From positions 29,065,001 through 29,129,000 of the forward strand of contig JARKIP010000017.1 of assembly GCA_029990175.1 (NCBI GenBank): a stretch of 64,000 bases of DNA, written 5' to 3'. Below, piece by piece: positions 11,691 through 23,205 of the stretch. Position 1 is the first letter of the stretch, and the number at the start of each line of letters is the position of its first letter. The notes beneath the pieces were generated by a model that worked only from the letters and a program-made list of their open reading frames with translations, was not told the origin of the DNA and did no database searches. Origin of the DNA: Petunia secreta. Lineage: Eukaryota; Streptophyta; Magnoliopsida; Solanales; Solanaceae. The position numbers and the translations under genes are program-made.

Positions 11691-14219
11691 CTTGGGAAAA
11701 CAACAAGTTGAATGCAAATTATGTGACAAACTATGTAATTCCTTATCTTAGCAAGCTGAGGTTTTCGAGATCAAGCTTCTAAGAGCCAAGATGTCCACTT
11801 CAGGGTCATCCTAAATTTGTGCCAGAAATTTGTGCAGTTGGAGGTTATGAGAGGGCATTGTTTATCGTTCAAGGGATCTCAGTACCTACACAACACTAAA
11901 TTTCCCTACTCTATTCCAAGACCTACATAGAACTTAAATCACATTGTTCCAGAATATCTAAAAGGAAAATATCGAGTAATTTTCTGCATTTTTTGGTCAA
12001 TTCTCTAAGTCATCACGAAAAAATAATGCTCCAATTACTTGTTAGTTTTTCCATACCCTAATTAGTTCATTTATTGGAGTACCAATTTTGTCCTGTAAAA
12101 TGAACAGAAGTCAGTTAAAAGTAAGAGAAACTAGTCTACTGCGTTGCATTGACAATTGGTGCTTATTTACGAATCACCCTTATTAACTGTTTTCATGCTA
12201 TCAAAGATCTATGCATCGCCTTATTAAGACAGCAGAAAAAGTCTCTTGAGTTTGTTGGTTTACTTTTTCTAATCAATCTAATCAGACAGTCACCATATAT
12301 TATGGTTAAAATCTTTGATAGCACGAAGAAAGCCATTATTTAACTCTTCGACAATATGAAAAGACAATAGGCATGCCCAACAATGTTAAATTCAGCATAA
12401 AATGAGAGATGGTCAAAGTATCTAATAAGATATTGCATCTTTGAACAAGGATATTTTAAACAAAGGTCATAGGTCATACATCTTCTCAACGGGCATGGAC
12501 AAGTCATAGTTACCAGCATCTTACCACATGCGATGCTTATCATATAAACAAATCTCAAGACAAGTACAGCATAAAAAATTATTGTAATTAATAAGCACTA
12601 GCTCACAAGACAAGGACGTGTAACTATTTTCACAATTGACTAAAATGAAAGAGATGCTAATGATCAGTAGTATTAAACTAAATGACTTCTGTCGTCATTG
12701 AATTGTATTTCAGCCGAATTAAGTGTCTATTCGATTCCTCTTTGGCCTTTCTGTCTCACAGATCTTTCTGAGTTGAAAGAAAAATCACAAAACAGAAACA
12801 TTTTTTTTCATTAGACATAAAAGAGAGAGAAAGATCCATACCCTGAATAGTTCTTTTGTTTCTATGAGGTTATAACAGCTTAATTATGGTTTGCTAAACT
12901 TTAAACGATCAAAAGGTAAGATTTATATTTTGAATGTCTCATATTTATTTTGTTCCTTCTAATTTTTCCGTCTTTATTTTAAATCTACAAGGCTTTCATT
13001 TTTCATTACCGACTCCACGCTATAACAAGAAAGATTATTCTTTAATTTTGTTGAGCCTTTAACCAAAATATCTGATGAGTGACGAAATCATATACTAGTA
13101 TTTAATGCGTCTTTCTTTTGGATCGGTTTAAAAAGGATTATCATCTTTCTAAATTTGAAAATAATTTAACTTAAACATCTCATTTTACCTTTTTAGATAA
13201 GCTTTTATGCTCAAACAAATCTATCTTACTATGAGTTTCGAAAGTTTGTGGCCAAAAAAATGTTATGATATATTATTTGTGATCATATGATTCATAATAT
13301 TTAAAAGAATCGCGGGCAATCAAACTGTCACATAAGTTAAGACTGAGGGAGTATGAGTTATGAAGCAGGCAATAGAGTATCCTATCTATTAAGAGCTAAC
13401 AACATGAATTTACAACAATACTCTAACTTACAGAAGTAGAAGAAAAAGTAGAGACTGTAATTAATAATCTAGCAATGTTTGAAAAGTCATGGTAAATGAG
13501 CAGTACTATTGAAGAAATATGATGTGATCGGTTTTGTTTTCCAGTATATTTAGGTTTTGTGTTTTCTTCCTTATCATGTAAACATCTTGAAAAATCATAT
13601 CCTTGCCGTTAAATTATGTGGTATTTGCATTTGGCCTAACAGAGCTCCAACATGAAGTATAATATAGTGATAAGTTTAGACAACATAATCGAAAATTTAC
13701 AACTCATCCTTCAATTTTCTTATATTCTTTTTCGTCTTGTTCTTCTTTCTCATGATAAAGGATCATGAACTTTATATACATCAGATCTTGAGCAAAGGCT
13801 GGTTACTCAAAACATGGACAAAGGAGAAAGATGTGATGGAGAGGGAGAGAAAGAGGAGGCAAACAACCCATTGGTATGTCATCCAATATTATTACATTTG
13901 TTATGAAAGCGTTTTGAAGAGTTGTTTTCCGAAATCCTTGTAGCACATATGTCCTCCACGGATGTTTGTATTGGCCTAAATCATCTTAGGACAACAAATT
14001 AAATTTCGAATAGGTTTACAAGCAATGCTGCGTATCAAAGTCAATTGAAAACAACGAATCAAAGTTAACTATTAAACGAAAAGCGATAAAATGTAGAATT
14101 TCAATAATAACAATGTTGAGTACAAAGTTTGACAGAGTTTTTGTATATATTTCTAAATGGTTACAATATGAAATGAAATGCTATATATAGTCTAATGAAA
14201 TGGAGAAGTTTCAACCACA
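11691..14219. other. No gene recognised; possible MITE end near 13353
   Basis: AT-rich sequence with only short, unsupported frames. At about 13330-13354 the sequence CACATAAGTTAAGACTGAGGGAGTA resembles the right end of a Stowaway-type MITE, but no convincing left end was found. Confidence 0.5.
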
Positions 14220-14522
14220 TTCCCCATGTTCTAATAGTGGCCATGGCCACGTCCTACTCCCACGGAAGGCAAGGTAGTGGGCTGAGATTGTGGAGATATC
14301 ACCCCGCTGTAATAGAGTAGATCCGCCGAGGCTAAGATCCTTCACATCGGGGTTATGAGCCTGCTGATTCACCAAGGCTATTGTCCCCGGGGCAAATCAA
14401 GACTCATGGCTTCAGGTTCTCACCTTGGTGGTTAAGTTGTTTTGCCTTGGTGCGAATCTAGTGGACCTTCGTTTAATGTGCTCCGCGTCATGCGCTCGAG
14501 GCACCATGTGCGCAAACTATTT

Positions 14523-15514
14523 TCACCCAATACAGATAGTCCCTCCACTCCTCGGGCAAGTGCAAAAGTTACCGAAGAGTGGAATGAATTTGGGCGGGAG
14601 AGTAATGCGGAGAAATACATGCCAAGATAAAACTACGGACATGAGACACATTAGCAGGGGCTGGCCAATTTCTAATAGGACTTTTGATTCATCAATCTCA
14701 ACACCATTAGCACTCACAACAAAACCAAGAAAGACAACACACTCAACACAAAAGGGACACTATTTGTAATTAGAATATAATTTTTCGGCTCTTAAAACAT
14801 CAAGCACTTGTCTTAGGTTTTCTACTTGCTCATCCACAAATTTACTATAAATAAGGATGTCATCAACATACACAATAACAAACTTGTTTATGAAAGGTTT
14901 CAACACATTGTTTATCAATCTCATAAAGGTACTCGGTGCGTTAGAGAGCCCGAAAGGCATCACTAACCATTCATACAGACCGAATTTGGTCTTAATGGAG
15001 TTTTCCATTCATCACCTATTTTCATTCAAATTTGATGGTAACCGGACTTAAGATCAATCTTAGAATTGCAACATGAACCACCCAATTCATCAAGCATGTC
15101 ATCTAATCGAGGAATGAGATGACGATACTTTACCATGATTTTGTTAATTGCCCGACAATCAACACACATCCTCCACATCCCATCCTTCTTTGGCACAAGT
15201 ATCACCAGAATGGCACACAAACTCAAACTTTCACGAACCAACCATTTATTTAGCAACTCATACATTTGCCATTGTAGCTCTTTGGTGTCCTCGGGTTTGC
15301 ATCGATAGGCTGGTTTGTTCGAGATTTGGGACCTCGGGAAAAAATCAATTTGGTGCCAGATTCCCCTGAACAGAGGCAGTCCTCTGGGTATCTCCTCCGG
15401 AAACATGTCCCCGAAATCCTGCAGAACACTTTTAATAATACTAGGCAAAGGATTATCGTTAGTGAAATCATCATTAGCACTCATAAGAATACCCTTGTTT
15501 ACTAGGCAAATCAT
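14523..15514 (-). pseudogene. Ty3/Gypsy reverse transcriptase, frameshifted
   Basis: Two frames together give RT motifs in order: LVPKKDGMWRMCVDCRAIN, the YRHLIPRLDDMLDELGG segment, KIDLKSGYHQI, then MPFGLSNAPSTFMRLIN and the active site YVDDILIYS, followed by FLGFVVSANGVEIDESK. The break between the frames lies at about 15010-15030, and the sequence decays past about 14640. The active-site YVDD pair is intact, but the protein cannot be made in one piece. Confidence 0.88.
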
Positions 15515-15638
15515 CGACTTGCTTTTATCATTGCCTCTTCAGTACTCACTCGGTTATATGATTACACAAATATTACCTGACATGGGTGGTGCCTTTGCAA
15601 TGTCTTCGGCTACAAGTTGAGTCTCCATGGGACACTTA

Positions 15639-16081
15639 GAGCCTGTTTGACCAAGCTGCCAAAATCAGCTTATTTTGAGAAGTGTTTTTTTTTCAAAAAT
15701 GCTTTCTAAAGAAGTTCTTTGCGAGATAAACAGTTTGTCTTTGGCCGAATTTTAGAGAAGTGCATTTGTTATTAATTTGTGTTTGACCAATATTTAAAAA
15801 GATTATCAAATTACGAAAATAGATATATAATAATATTTATTTGATTAAATATGGAAGTTTGAAAAGGGTATTCTTGTCCCAAATAATCAAAAGCACTTAT
15901 TTTTTCAAGAAGCTACTTTTTTCAGCTTCTTTCCCACAGCATAAAAACAGCTTCTGCTACCAGTCAAAAGCACTTATTTTTCCCTAGAATCTTGGCCAAA
16001 CACCCCAAAATATTAAAATAAGCTTTTTTTAAAAGAAAAATAAGCACTTCTGGCTCTCCCGAAGCTTGGCTAAACAGGCTC
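15639..16081. mobile_element. PIF/Harbinger-like MITE (443 bp)
   Basis: The terminal inverted repeats GAGCCTGTTTGACCAAGCT and (reverse complement) GAGCCTGTTTAGCCAAGCT are flanked on both sides by TTA (15636-15638 and 16082-16084). A 3-bp TTA duplication is the hallmark of PIF/Harbinger elements. There is no ORF, so it is non-autonomous. Paired AAAAGCACTT-type motifs inside suggest the whole element can fold into a hairpin. It interrupts the minus-strand Gypsy element, so it is younger than that element. Confidence 0.9.
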
Positions 16082-16084
16082 TTA

Positions 16085-17918
16085 GCCTTAGTCGTCTCTT
16101 TGAGCTCCCTCATACGTTCGTAATCCTTATTACTTGTTCCGGAGACAAGGGTTTAAGTATGAAGCTCTTACCCTCAAGCTTAGCAATGTAGGTGTTGGTT
16201 CGGCCATCATGGACTACGACCCTATCATATGGCCATGACTTGTCCAATAGTAAATGGAAAGCTTGCATTGACACTACGTCAAACATTAACTCATCTTAAT
16301 AAGTCCCCACCTTGAACTTAATCAACACTTGCTTTGCCACCCTCAGGTCTCCACACTCGTTGAGCCATTATAACCAGTAGGGATGGGGATATGTCAATTT
16401 AGGCAGTCCCAATTATGACACCAAGGTTTGGCTCACAATATTAGCACAACTGCGCGAATCAACAATCATCGAACACACTTTTCCCCTTACCCGACACCTC
16501 GTATGAAAGATGTTCTCCCTCTGCACATCTTCTTCGTCCTCCATGCTTATAGTACTCAAATTTATCTGTACAACAAGAAACATGTTGGGTACTTCTTCCT
16601 TTGTTGCTTCGTCTCCGTGCTCAACACGGTCAGCTTCCTCTTTGTTTTCAACCTTCGATTCACTCTCTTATTCTCGGACAGTCCCATCATCGAGCAAGAT
16701 CATGGCTTGACGAGTCGGACAATCTTTGGCCATATGTCCATAACCTGACACTTGTGACATTGGATAGATGAAGCACTTTGAGTATTGAGCTGGGTTTTAC
16801 CTCTCCACTCCTAGGAGTTATTTTTTGCCATGCCTTTGTCGAAGGGTTTCTTCACATCTTGGCCTCCATTTGTGCCACTTGGACTCGGATTCTTCTACGC
16901 TTTACCTCGACTCAAAGGAGTAAAAGTAGTACTCCCTCGATAATGACTTGCCATTCATCCTTAACCTATATTTCAGCCTCTATAGTTACATGGATTGCTT
17001 CATCCAGAGAATATAATGTGTGCAGCCTCGATTGAGATGACAATTCTTGATTCAGCCTACCTTTGAACCGAATGATGGCTTACTCATCATTTTCTTCCAT
17101 ATCAAGGACAATATGAATCTTTTCAAATTCGTTAAAGTACTTCCATATCACTCTTTTCAATTTCACCCAAGTAAGGAGCTCGGGCAAATCATGCCTTCTT
17201 CTCATCCTCTTTTTTGGCTCCCACCAAGTGGAAGCATATTCCTCGAACAAAGCAATGACATAGGCTACCTTTCTCTCATCAGTCATCTCATGAGTTTCAA
17301 AGATTCATACCAAACGAACCTTCCACTCAAGATATTTTTCTGGATCACTAGTCTCTTTGAATGGTGGGATAGCGATCTTGATGCTATTCAAGTTTGTTTC
17401 CTACCACCACGGGCTTGTTCCGGATATCCTTAAAAATGATCATCGAACTCTCGCTCAAGATTCCAATTGACATAAGCTCCATGACCATGGCGTCAAAGAT
17501 TTGCACTGCCTCTTTGAGCCTGATCTCTCCGTAAATACGGTGGCTCAAATTCCTCTTCGGCCTCGGGAAATTTGTCATCGCGAGCTTCATCCTCTTCATC
17601 CATGGCCACTAAATTTATTCGGGGCCTCATAAGTGGTGGTATAATAGCTTGGGGAATGCCCAAGGCTTGCTCATTGTGAGCTGCTCCGACTCTCAACCTT
17701 TGTTGACAAGCCAACTCATTGATTTGTACGAGTTTCAGCATAGTAGAGTTACTAGTACCTTCCCCGGCCTCTTTTGGAGTCACGGACGCCATTTCCTGCT
17801 CAAGGCTTTCAATTCGGGCTCACACTCTAATTTCAGCTCCAAGCCCTCTTATCTCAGCCAAAAGGTCAGCCATACATATTTCTGGCATGCCTACAATTTT
17901 CTCTCCATCTCCAACCAT
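16085..17918 (-). pseudogene. Ty3/Gypsy gag-protease region, broken
   Basis: The ATG at 17918 starts a frame with MADLLAEIRGLGAEIRV before a TGA; the following frames hold gag text (MASVTPKEAGEGTS, then WWEPKKRMRRRH near 17200). Near 16740 the minus strand encodes a CCHC zinc knuckle (CHKCQ...GHMAKDCP) split by a one-base shift. Near 16440, CRVRGKVCSMIVDSRSCANIVS matches the retropepsin active-site region, with DSR in place of DSG or DTG, so the catalytic motif is damaged. These pieces confirm a former gag-pro-pol polyprotein. Confidence 0.8.
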
Positions 17919-18299
17919 GTATTTGCAAAAATCAAAGACTTAAAAAATGGTTAGATTAAAAAACACCTCACACTCTCCCTCATTTGATTCAGTTATGGTC
18001 AGGTTCACTCAATTTCGTAGGTAGGATCGCTCAAAAATTTGTTTCAACTGGCTTCCTTAATTGAACAGTCTCCATGATGATCTTCCGAGTTCAACAAGAT
18101 TCACTAGTCCTCTTAGAGATGAGTGAGTTGATATGAATCGATGGACATACGTCTCTTTCAAGTGTCGCACTAGAAGTCAAGAATTTTACTACGAGAACTG
18201 GAATTCAACCTTCACGCACGAGTTCCTAACACGCTCAATAGTTAGTAGGGACTCGAGTAGGAGAATTACTCAAGAACTACTAACTAGAATTAATTTTTA

Positions 18300-18343
18300 A
18301 AAAAAAAAAAAAAAACCTAGCGAGAAACTTACCCCCCCCCCCC
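18300..18343. repeat. Poly-A and poly-C runs
   Basis: A run of about 17 A starts at 18300 and a run of about 12 C lies around 18332-18343 within the former 5' untranslated part of the minus-strand Gypsy element. Confidence 0.7.
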
Positions 18344-18993
18344 AATCTTCTCCCTTCAGAAAATTCGGACACTCCACTCCCATCCAGGATGGAAGTTGCC
18401 TTCCCTTCTCTTGCTAGGGTTAGGGTTCCTTGTTTCACTTTCCATCTTTCAGCCGACTTACCCTTTCTTTCCACTAATTCGGTGTGTTTTCCTTTTCCAG
18501 CGAGGGGAAATTTCACATGTCAATCAATCAAACAAGAAAAAATATCAGGTCACCTACATCAACCAGCATTTACGTCCAATGCGTACTTAGGCTGCTAGTA
18601 ACCCAAATCATGCATTGTGATGATCAACCACCAAAAGTCGATGGTCCGTACATAACTCCGCGGCTTAACCGTGATTCTCATACAACAACATGGCTAAAGT
18701 TCAATTTTCCAACATTCAGACGCAATCGTAACCCACTTTCCTTTCAGTAGTAACACTATTGACGACCAATCAACAACAGTCAATGGCTTGAACGACAAAT
18801 TCACGACAGAACTTCGATTATAACACAACCACAATCAATTTTCCAATAATCACATGGCTGAAACCTTTTGTTTTTCTTTTCTTCTTTACTTTTTTCTTTT
18901 AATAAAAAATAAATAACAAGAACCCTAAAACTCGAAATCTAAGCTAAAGCACGAAGAACAGGATTGAGATTGTATGTACAATCCATTTTCAAG

Positions 18994-19004
18994 CCCTGAT
19001 ACCA
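18994..19004 (-). other. Primer-binding site of the minus-strand Gypsy element
   Basis: The reverse complement reads TGGTATCAGGG, one mismatch from the tRNA-Met-type site TGGTATCAGAG, and lies three bases inside an LTR end reading TGCAACA. Confidence 0.75.
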
Positions 19005-19007
19005 AAC

Positions 19008-19518
19008 TGTTGCAAGCAGAAAAGATAAAAGATAAAAGCTAGACACAAATTTGAATCCAATCAAGCAATAGCTAAGAACTAGTCTAGCTACCTCTCGATT
19101 AAGAATGAACAAGCACCTAAACTATGCAGCGATCCCTCAAGAGTACAATGACACTTGCAAACCGAATGATCAAAGAGGAAAATGTTCAATTGAATGCCAC
19201 CAAAGGAACATGTCCCTCAAAAGGGGTTTCTTTGTCAGAGAGCAAATATGTTTCTTAAGTTTCAAGCTAGGTAATGAAATAAGCTCCCAAGTGTGACTTA
19301 TATGGAGGCCCACGACTATGGTTAGAAATGAGGTTGCAAACTGACCCAAAACACAAGGCCTCACAGGGCCGAACTGTAACAGCAAACATAAGTAAAATAT
19401 TTTGTGTCCGTGCACCTCCGAACTCAGCGTTCGGACACTCGGAGATCAACAACAAGCACCTACTTAGACACTCTCTTAGAGTCCTGGTCACACAATAGTA
19501 TGAGACACTACACGCAAC
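19008..19518 (-). repeat. 5' LTR of the minus-strand Gypsy element
   Basis: The inner end (TGCAACA on the minus strand) is set by the primer site. The outer end near 19518 is inferred from the change into a hAT-like remnant and is not fixed by a target duplication. Confidence 0.55.
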
Positions 19519-19529
19519 TTCAAAATTTT

Positions 19530-19635
19530 AAAATATGAAACCAAAACCAAAACCAAACCGAGAACCCAAATTTATGAAAAATTACGGTTCGGTCTGTTTT
19601 TTATTTTGGTTTGGTTCGATTTGTGCCCACTCCTA
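19530..19635. mobile_element. Truncated hAT-like remnant
   Basis: AAACCAAAACC repeats on the left, GGTTTGGTTCG on the right and the terminal GTGCCCACTCCTA match the right end of a common plant hAT-like family whose ends read TAGGAGTGGGCAC. No left end is present, so it is a fragment, perhaps cut by the Gypsy insertion. Confidence 0.5.
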
Positions 19636-20899
19636 TAAACAACGGTCGTCATGGCTCAGTCACTCGCTCTCAGACACTCTTCTTCATGGGGTACAAGATT
19701 GTTCACTGAGCGCCCAAACACGCTGTCCGGCCTGCTAGTTACTATATTGTTCCCTCCCGGCCACACTAAGTGAACGTTCACGTTATGAAACTCCTTAGCT
19801 TGGCTCCGCATGATCGATCTCGATGGCATAAACAAGTTTTGATCGGCTCGGGCTGCATCGGTCCCTGACGCAATCCTCAACTACTTATTAAAGCAAACTC
19901 TTCATGAATCTTGGAGTCCTTAGCAGAATATACATGTAAACATGATTCACATCAATAGCAACTGCCTTATCCTAACAAGATATTTCAATATTTGCATTTC
20001 GAGCAAATCAGAGAGGCAAAAGGTAAATCTAATACCATAATGCTTCTTACTTCGTTGTGCTTTGCTATCTTAGTTCTGACTCTAATGACACCATTATTAA
20101 ACAAACATGACACTCACACAAAATTAATATTAGAAATAATTAAAAGCTAATAAGAAAAGAACGTAGGAGCTAGAGAGAGAATATTCAGCAGTCACATAAT
20201 AAAACACGAGAAGAATTTATATTAGAGGATCAAAATCAGAACTACCTCTTCATGAGTTTGTGTATCCACCAAGTTTAAGGTTATTTATCAAGCACGAGAA
20301 GGTATCTAATCCTAAGTAAATATATGAAGAAAGCGCATCTCTTGCAAAATTTAACAGTCATTAGTCAGTACACAACTCCAAGAGGACCAAGACTTGCATA
20401 TTGTAGGTCTCTTTTCAGCTGTGATTGCCGATTGGACTCCATATATAATTGTTCCTAATTTTAATTGAACCCAATGAAGATTTATTCATTATTAGATGAT
20501 TCCAAAATCCTAACTACAGTATAGTTAAAATCTTAAATTTTGCAATTTCGGTTCCAAAAACAGATTCTTTATGCATAAAATCAACCGTATATATTTCTAG
20601 AAAGTTTTGGAAAAATGATGAAATCTATCTATCTAGGAGAGTAAAAGTGGAAACATGGTCGACTTAAAAGTTTTAGTTAATTGAAAATTTATCTAATAAC
20701 CGATCACTGTTAAAGTTTATTTCATTAATATTATAAATAGGAGTATTAAATTAGTATAAATTTAATTAATTCTAATCATCCAACTTAATTACGGAAGGGT
20801 AACAAATTCTATCTAACATTTCACTGATGCCTTCCTACTTTTAGTTTAGTACTAGTTTTTGGGTACATCACTAATAAACATTCAAAAATCACTAAGAAA
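19636..20899. other. No gene recognised; GC-richer island at about 19640-19870
   Basis: Only short frames are present. The first 230 bp are richer in G+C than the AT-rich surroundings and hold no element I can name. The rest is AT-rich sequence without recognisable repeats. Confidence 0.5.
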
Positions 20900-20901
20900 T
20901 A

Positions 20902-21118
20902 CTCCCTCCGTCCCATATTATGTGAAGTAGTTTGACTTGATACAGAATTTAAGAAATAGGCAAGACTTGTGAAGCTTGTGGTTTAAAACAAACCCATAAA
21001 AATTTGCATGATTGAGAATAATCCATAAAGTTGAATTGTTACTAAATAAGTAAATGTATCATTCTTTTTGGGACATACCAAAAAGAAAAGTGTGTCACAT
21101 AAAATGGGACGGAAGGAG
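20902..21118. mobile_element. Stowaway-like (Tc1/Mariner) MITE
   Basis: The ends CTCCCTCCGTCCCATATTA and (reverse complement) CTCCTTCCGTCCCATTTTA form a near-perfect inverted repeat flanked by the TA dinucleotide on both sides. CTCCCTCCGT with TA duplication is the Stowaway signature. It is 217 bp long with no ORF. Confidence 0.93.
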
Positions 21119-21498
21119 TAGTATAAAAGAATAATGAATTTTAGTATCTAATTAAGCATAATAGGGGTAAGTGTATATTTTTACGTCAAGGAACAAAAAT
21201 AGCCTCAAAAGTCTAAAACCAACAAGGTATATATGGTACAAAACATAACATTAATATATAATCAAGAATGTTATACGAATGAATACATTCTCCTTCTAGC
21301 GTGGTAGGTTTTACAAAATTTATGTTCAATAAGTATTTAGGGTTGCATGCTACTACCTATGTAGCATATTAATTATACTAAATATTCATTTTTGAAATTA
21401 TGATAAAATTTAAACATATCTCAAACTAACTAATAACTTTATTAATCAAATAAAATACTAATTAAATCTTAGAGACATATGTTCCCTATTTTACAAAA

Positions 21499-22966
21499 GT
21501 CGAAGGGCCAAAATTGTCATTGCACTATCGAAAAAGGTCTAATATGCCACGCGTTAAAAATATAGTGCTAATATGCCACTGCTGTTACCAGGAATGGGCA
21601 TCGACCGAGCGAGCCTAGCCCGAGTCGAGCCTAACAGAACTAACTATGCTACCAAGCCGACCCGAACCGAGCTTTATACTATACCGAGCCGAGCCGGTGC
21701 TGAACTTTGCTAGAGTTTGACCGAGCATGAGTCGAGCTTTACCCGACCTTTTTTTGCGTCTTCATACTTAATAATATAAAATAAATAATACTTAAATTAT
21801 ATTTTGATCAGAATCATAAATAAGAATATAAGTAAAAGATTATCAATTGTCAACTATTGCTTTAAAATATCAAATATTAAGTAGACTTCTAATTATATAT
21901 AATAATTGAGCCTAATGAATGAAAGTTATATTTTAGATAAAAAGTTATACGAAAAATCAAGCTAATTGAGTTGACCCGAGCCTTAATCGAGCTGAGCTTG
22001 TCCGAGCTTTGAACGAGACCGAGTCAGACCTCTTTTCTAAATGAGCCGAGCCAAACTAAAATGAAGTCGAGCCAAGCCGAGCTCTTAGCCGACTCAGCTT
22101 TATGCCCAAACCTAGCTGTTACACTTTTGCTAAAAAATGTCGTCATGTATAACTTCCGGTTTAGATTTTCTATTATCTCATAGAATCTATTTATTCTAAT
22201 TTTTAATTTTTTTAAAATATTACAAATTCCTTAAAAATGTATCCTACTATTAAAACCCTTACCCAACCTAATTTTTGAACCCACCCACCCCCACCTTATT
22301 TTTCGCTTTTACTTTTTAACAAAAGTATTATTTTCATCTTCAAATATACAAATATATTCGGAATCTATATACTAAAATCAGCCCATTCTCATGTGAGTAA
22401 ATTAAGAAATAGGTTTATTCTGAAATTCAATTGAAATAAAATTTTTGAAAAATTTGTGAAAACCTAGAAATACAATAATAGAGAAAGAGAAGATTTTGAA
22501 TATTTTCATATCCGAGGTCGAGGTAAGTTTTTCTGGTCTGATCTTTTTGACAATTACGAAGGAGTTTGTGTAAAGAAATATTTAAAGTTTAAATAAAAGG
22601 CAAAGTAAACGATATGGGTGTGGTCTGTGTGAATAAGAGAAGAAAGTAAAAAATGGCCTTTGGTTCTTGGTTTGTCGTCGCTCTTTTCTTTTTTAGAATT
22701 TAAATTTTATTTAATAATTATGGTGATTGCAAGATAAGTAGAAAAATACATTAACAAATATAAGTAGGGGTGGTGGGAGGATGGGGGGTTGGAAATTCTG
22801 TAGTATTTTTGAAAAATTAAAATAAATGGTTTCGTCAAAAATAATATATTTTTAGCCGAAAGTGTAACGGCAGGCACTAGTATATTTAGTATATTAGCAT
22901 CATTTTTAACGTGTGGCATAATTGAATATTTTTCGATATTCTAGCGACAGTTTTGCCACTTCGTTC
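21499..22966. mobile_element. Mutator-like non-autonomous element upstream of the NLR
   Basis: A direct 10-bp repeat TTTTACAAAA (21489-21498 and 22967-22976) flanks inverted ends GTCGAAGGGCCAAAATTGTC and (reverse complement) GAACGAAGTGGCAAAACTGTC. The inverted arms extend about 130 bp, with matching ATGCCAC.CGTTAAAAAT blocks. Long arms and a 9-10 bp duplication fit a MULE-type MITE. There is no transposase. The left arm is split by the hAT element 21589-22114. The right edge is only about 230 bp from the start of the NLR frame. Confidence 0.85.
21589..22114. mobile_element. hAT non-autonomous element nested in the Mutator-like element
   Basis: The 8-bp duplication GCTGTTAC (21581-21588 and 22115-22122) flanks inverted ends CAGGAATGGGCAT and (reverse complement) TAGGTTTGGGCAT, both typical of hAT. 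Inside are many copies of CCGAGCCGAGC-type words near both ends and an AT-rich centre. Removing it and one duplication restores the left arm of the surrounding element, so it inserted later. Confidence 0.92.
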
Positions 22967-23043
22967 TTTTACAAAATATAATAATATTTTTTAAAAAATA
23001 ATACTAAACATACAATAAATTTTAAAAAAAATGTGTGGGTAGA

Positions 23044-23082
23044 TAGATTAATAGTCCTAGATAGATAGATAGATAGATATAT
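23044..23082. repeat. GATA microsatellite
   Basis: Five uninterrupted GATA units, followed by TATATAAGC, lie about 130 bp before the NLR frame. The TATATAAGC could serve as a TATA box, but this is unproven. Confidence 0.7.
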
Positions 23083-23205
23083 AAGCTTAACTAGAGGCAG
23101 GAAATTTAACTTATCTGGCACGATATTTTTGAAAAAAGCCCTCTGCATATATGTCAGTTCCATGCTTAGCCTTGGAGTAAAAGTTGCCGAAGATAGATAA
23201 CGGCA

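Larger units (their letters stand above)
14523..19518 (-). mobile_element. Decayed Ty3/Gypsy retrotransposon on the minus strand
   Basis: Read on the minus strand the order is LTR (about 19518 to 19008), primer site (19004-18994), gag from the ATG at 17918, zinc knuckle near 16740, protease near 16440, and RT from 15514 to about 14620. RNase H, integrase and the 3' LTR are missing. Gag carries an in-frame TGA near 17823 and several frameshifts. A 443-bp MITE has inserted between protease and RT. The gag-protease-RT order fits Ty3/Gypsy. The DNA left of 14523 could not be assigned. Confidence 0.85.

Noticed and set aside
13100..13354. Complete Stowaway MITE
   Set aside because: Only the right end (CTGAGGGAGTA) is convincing; no inverted partner or TA-flanked left end could be found.
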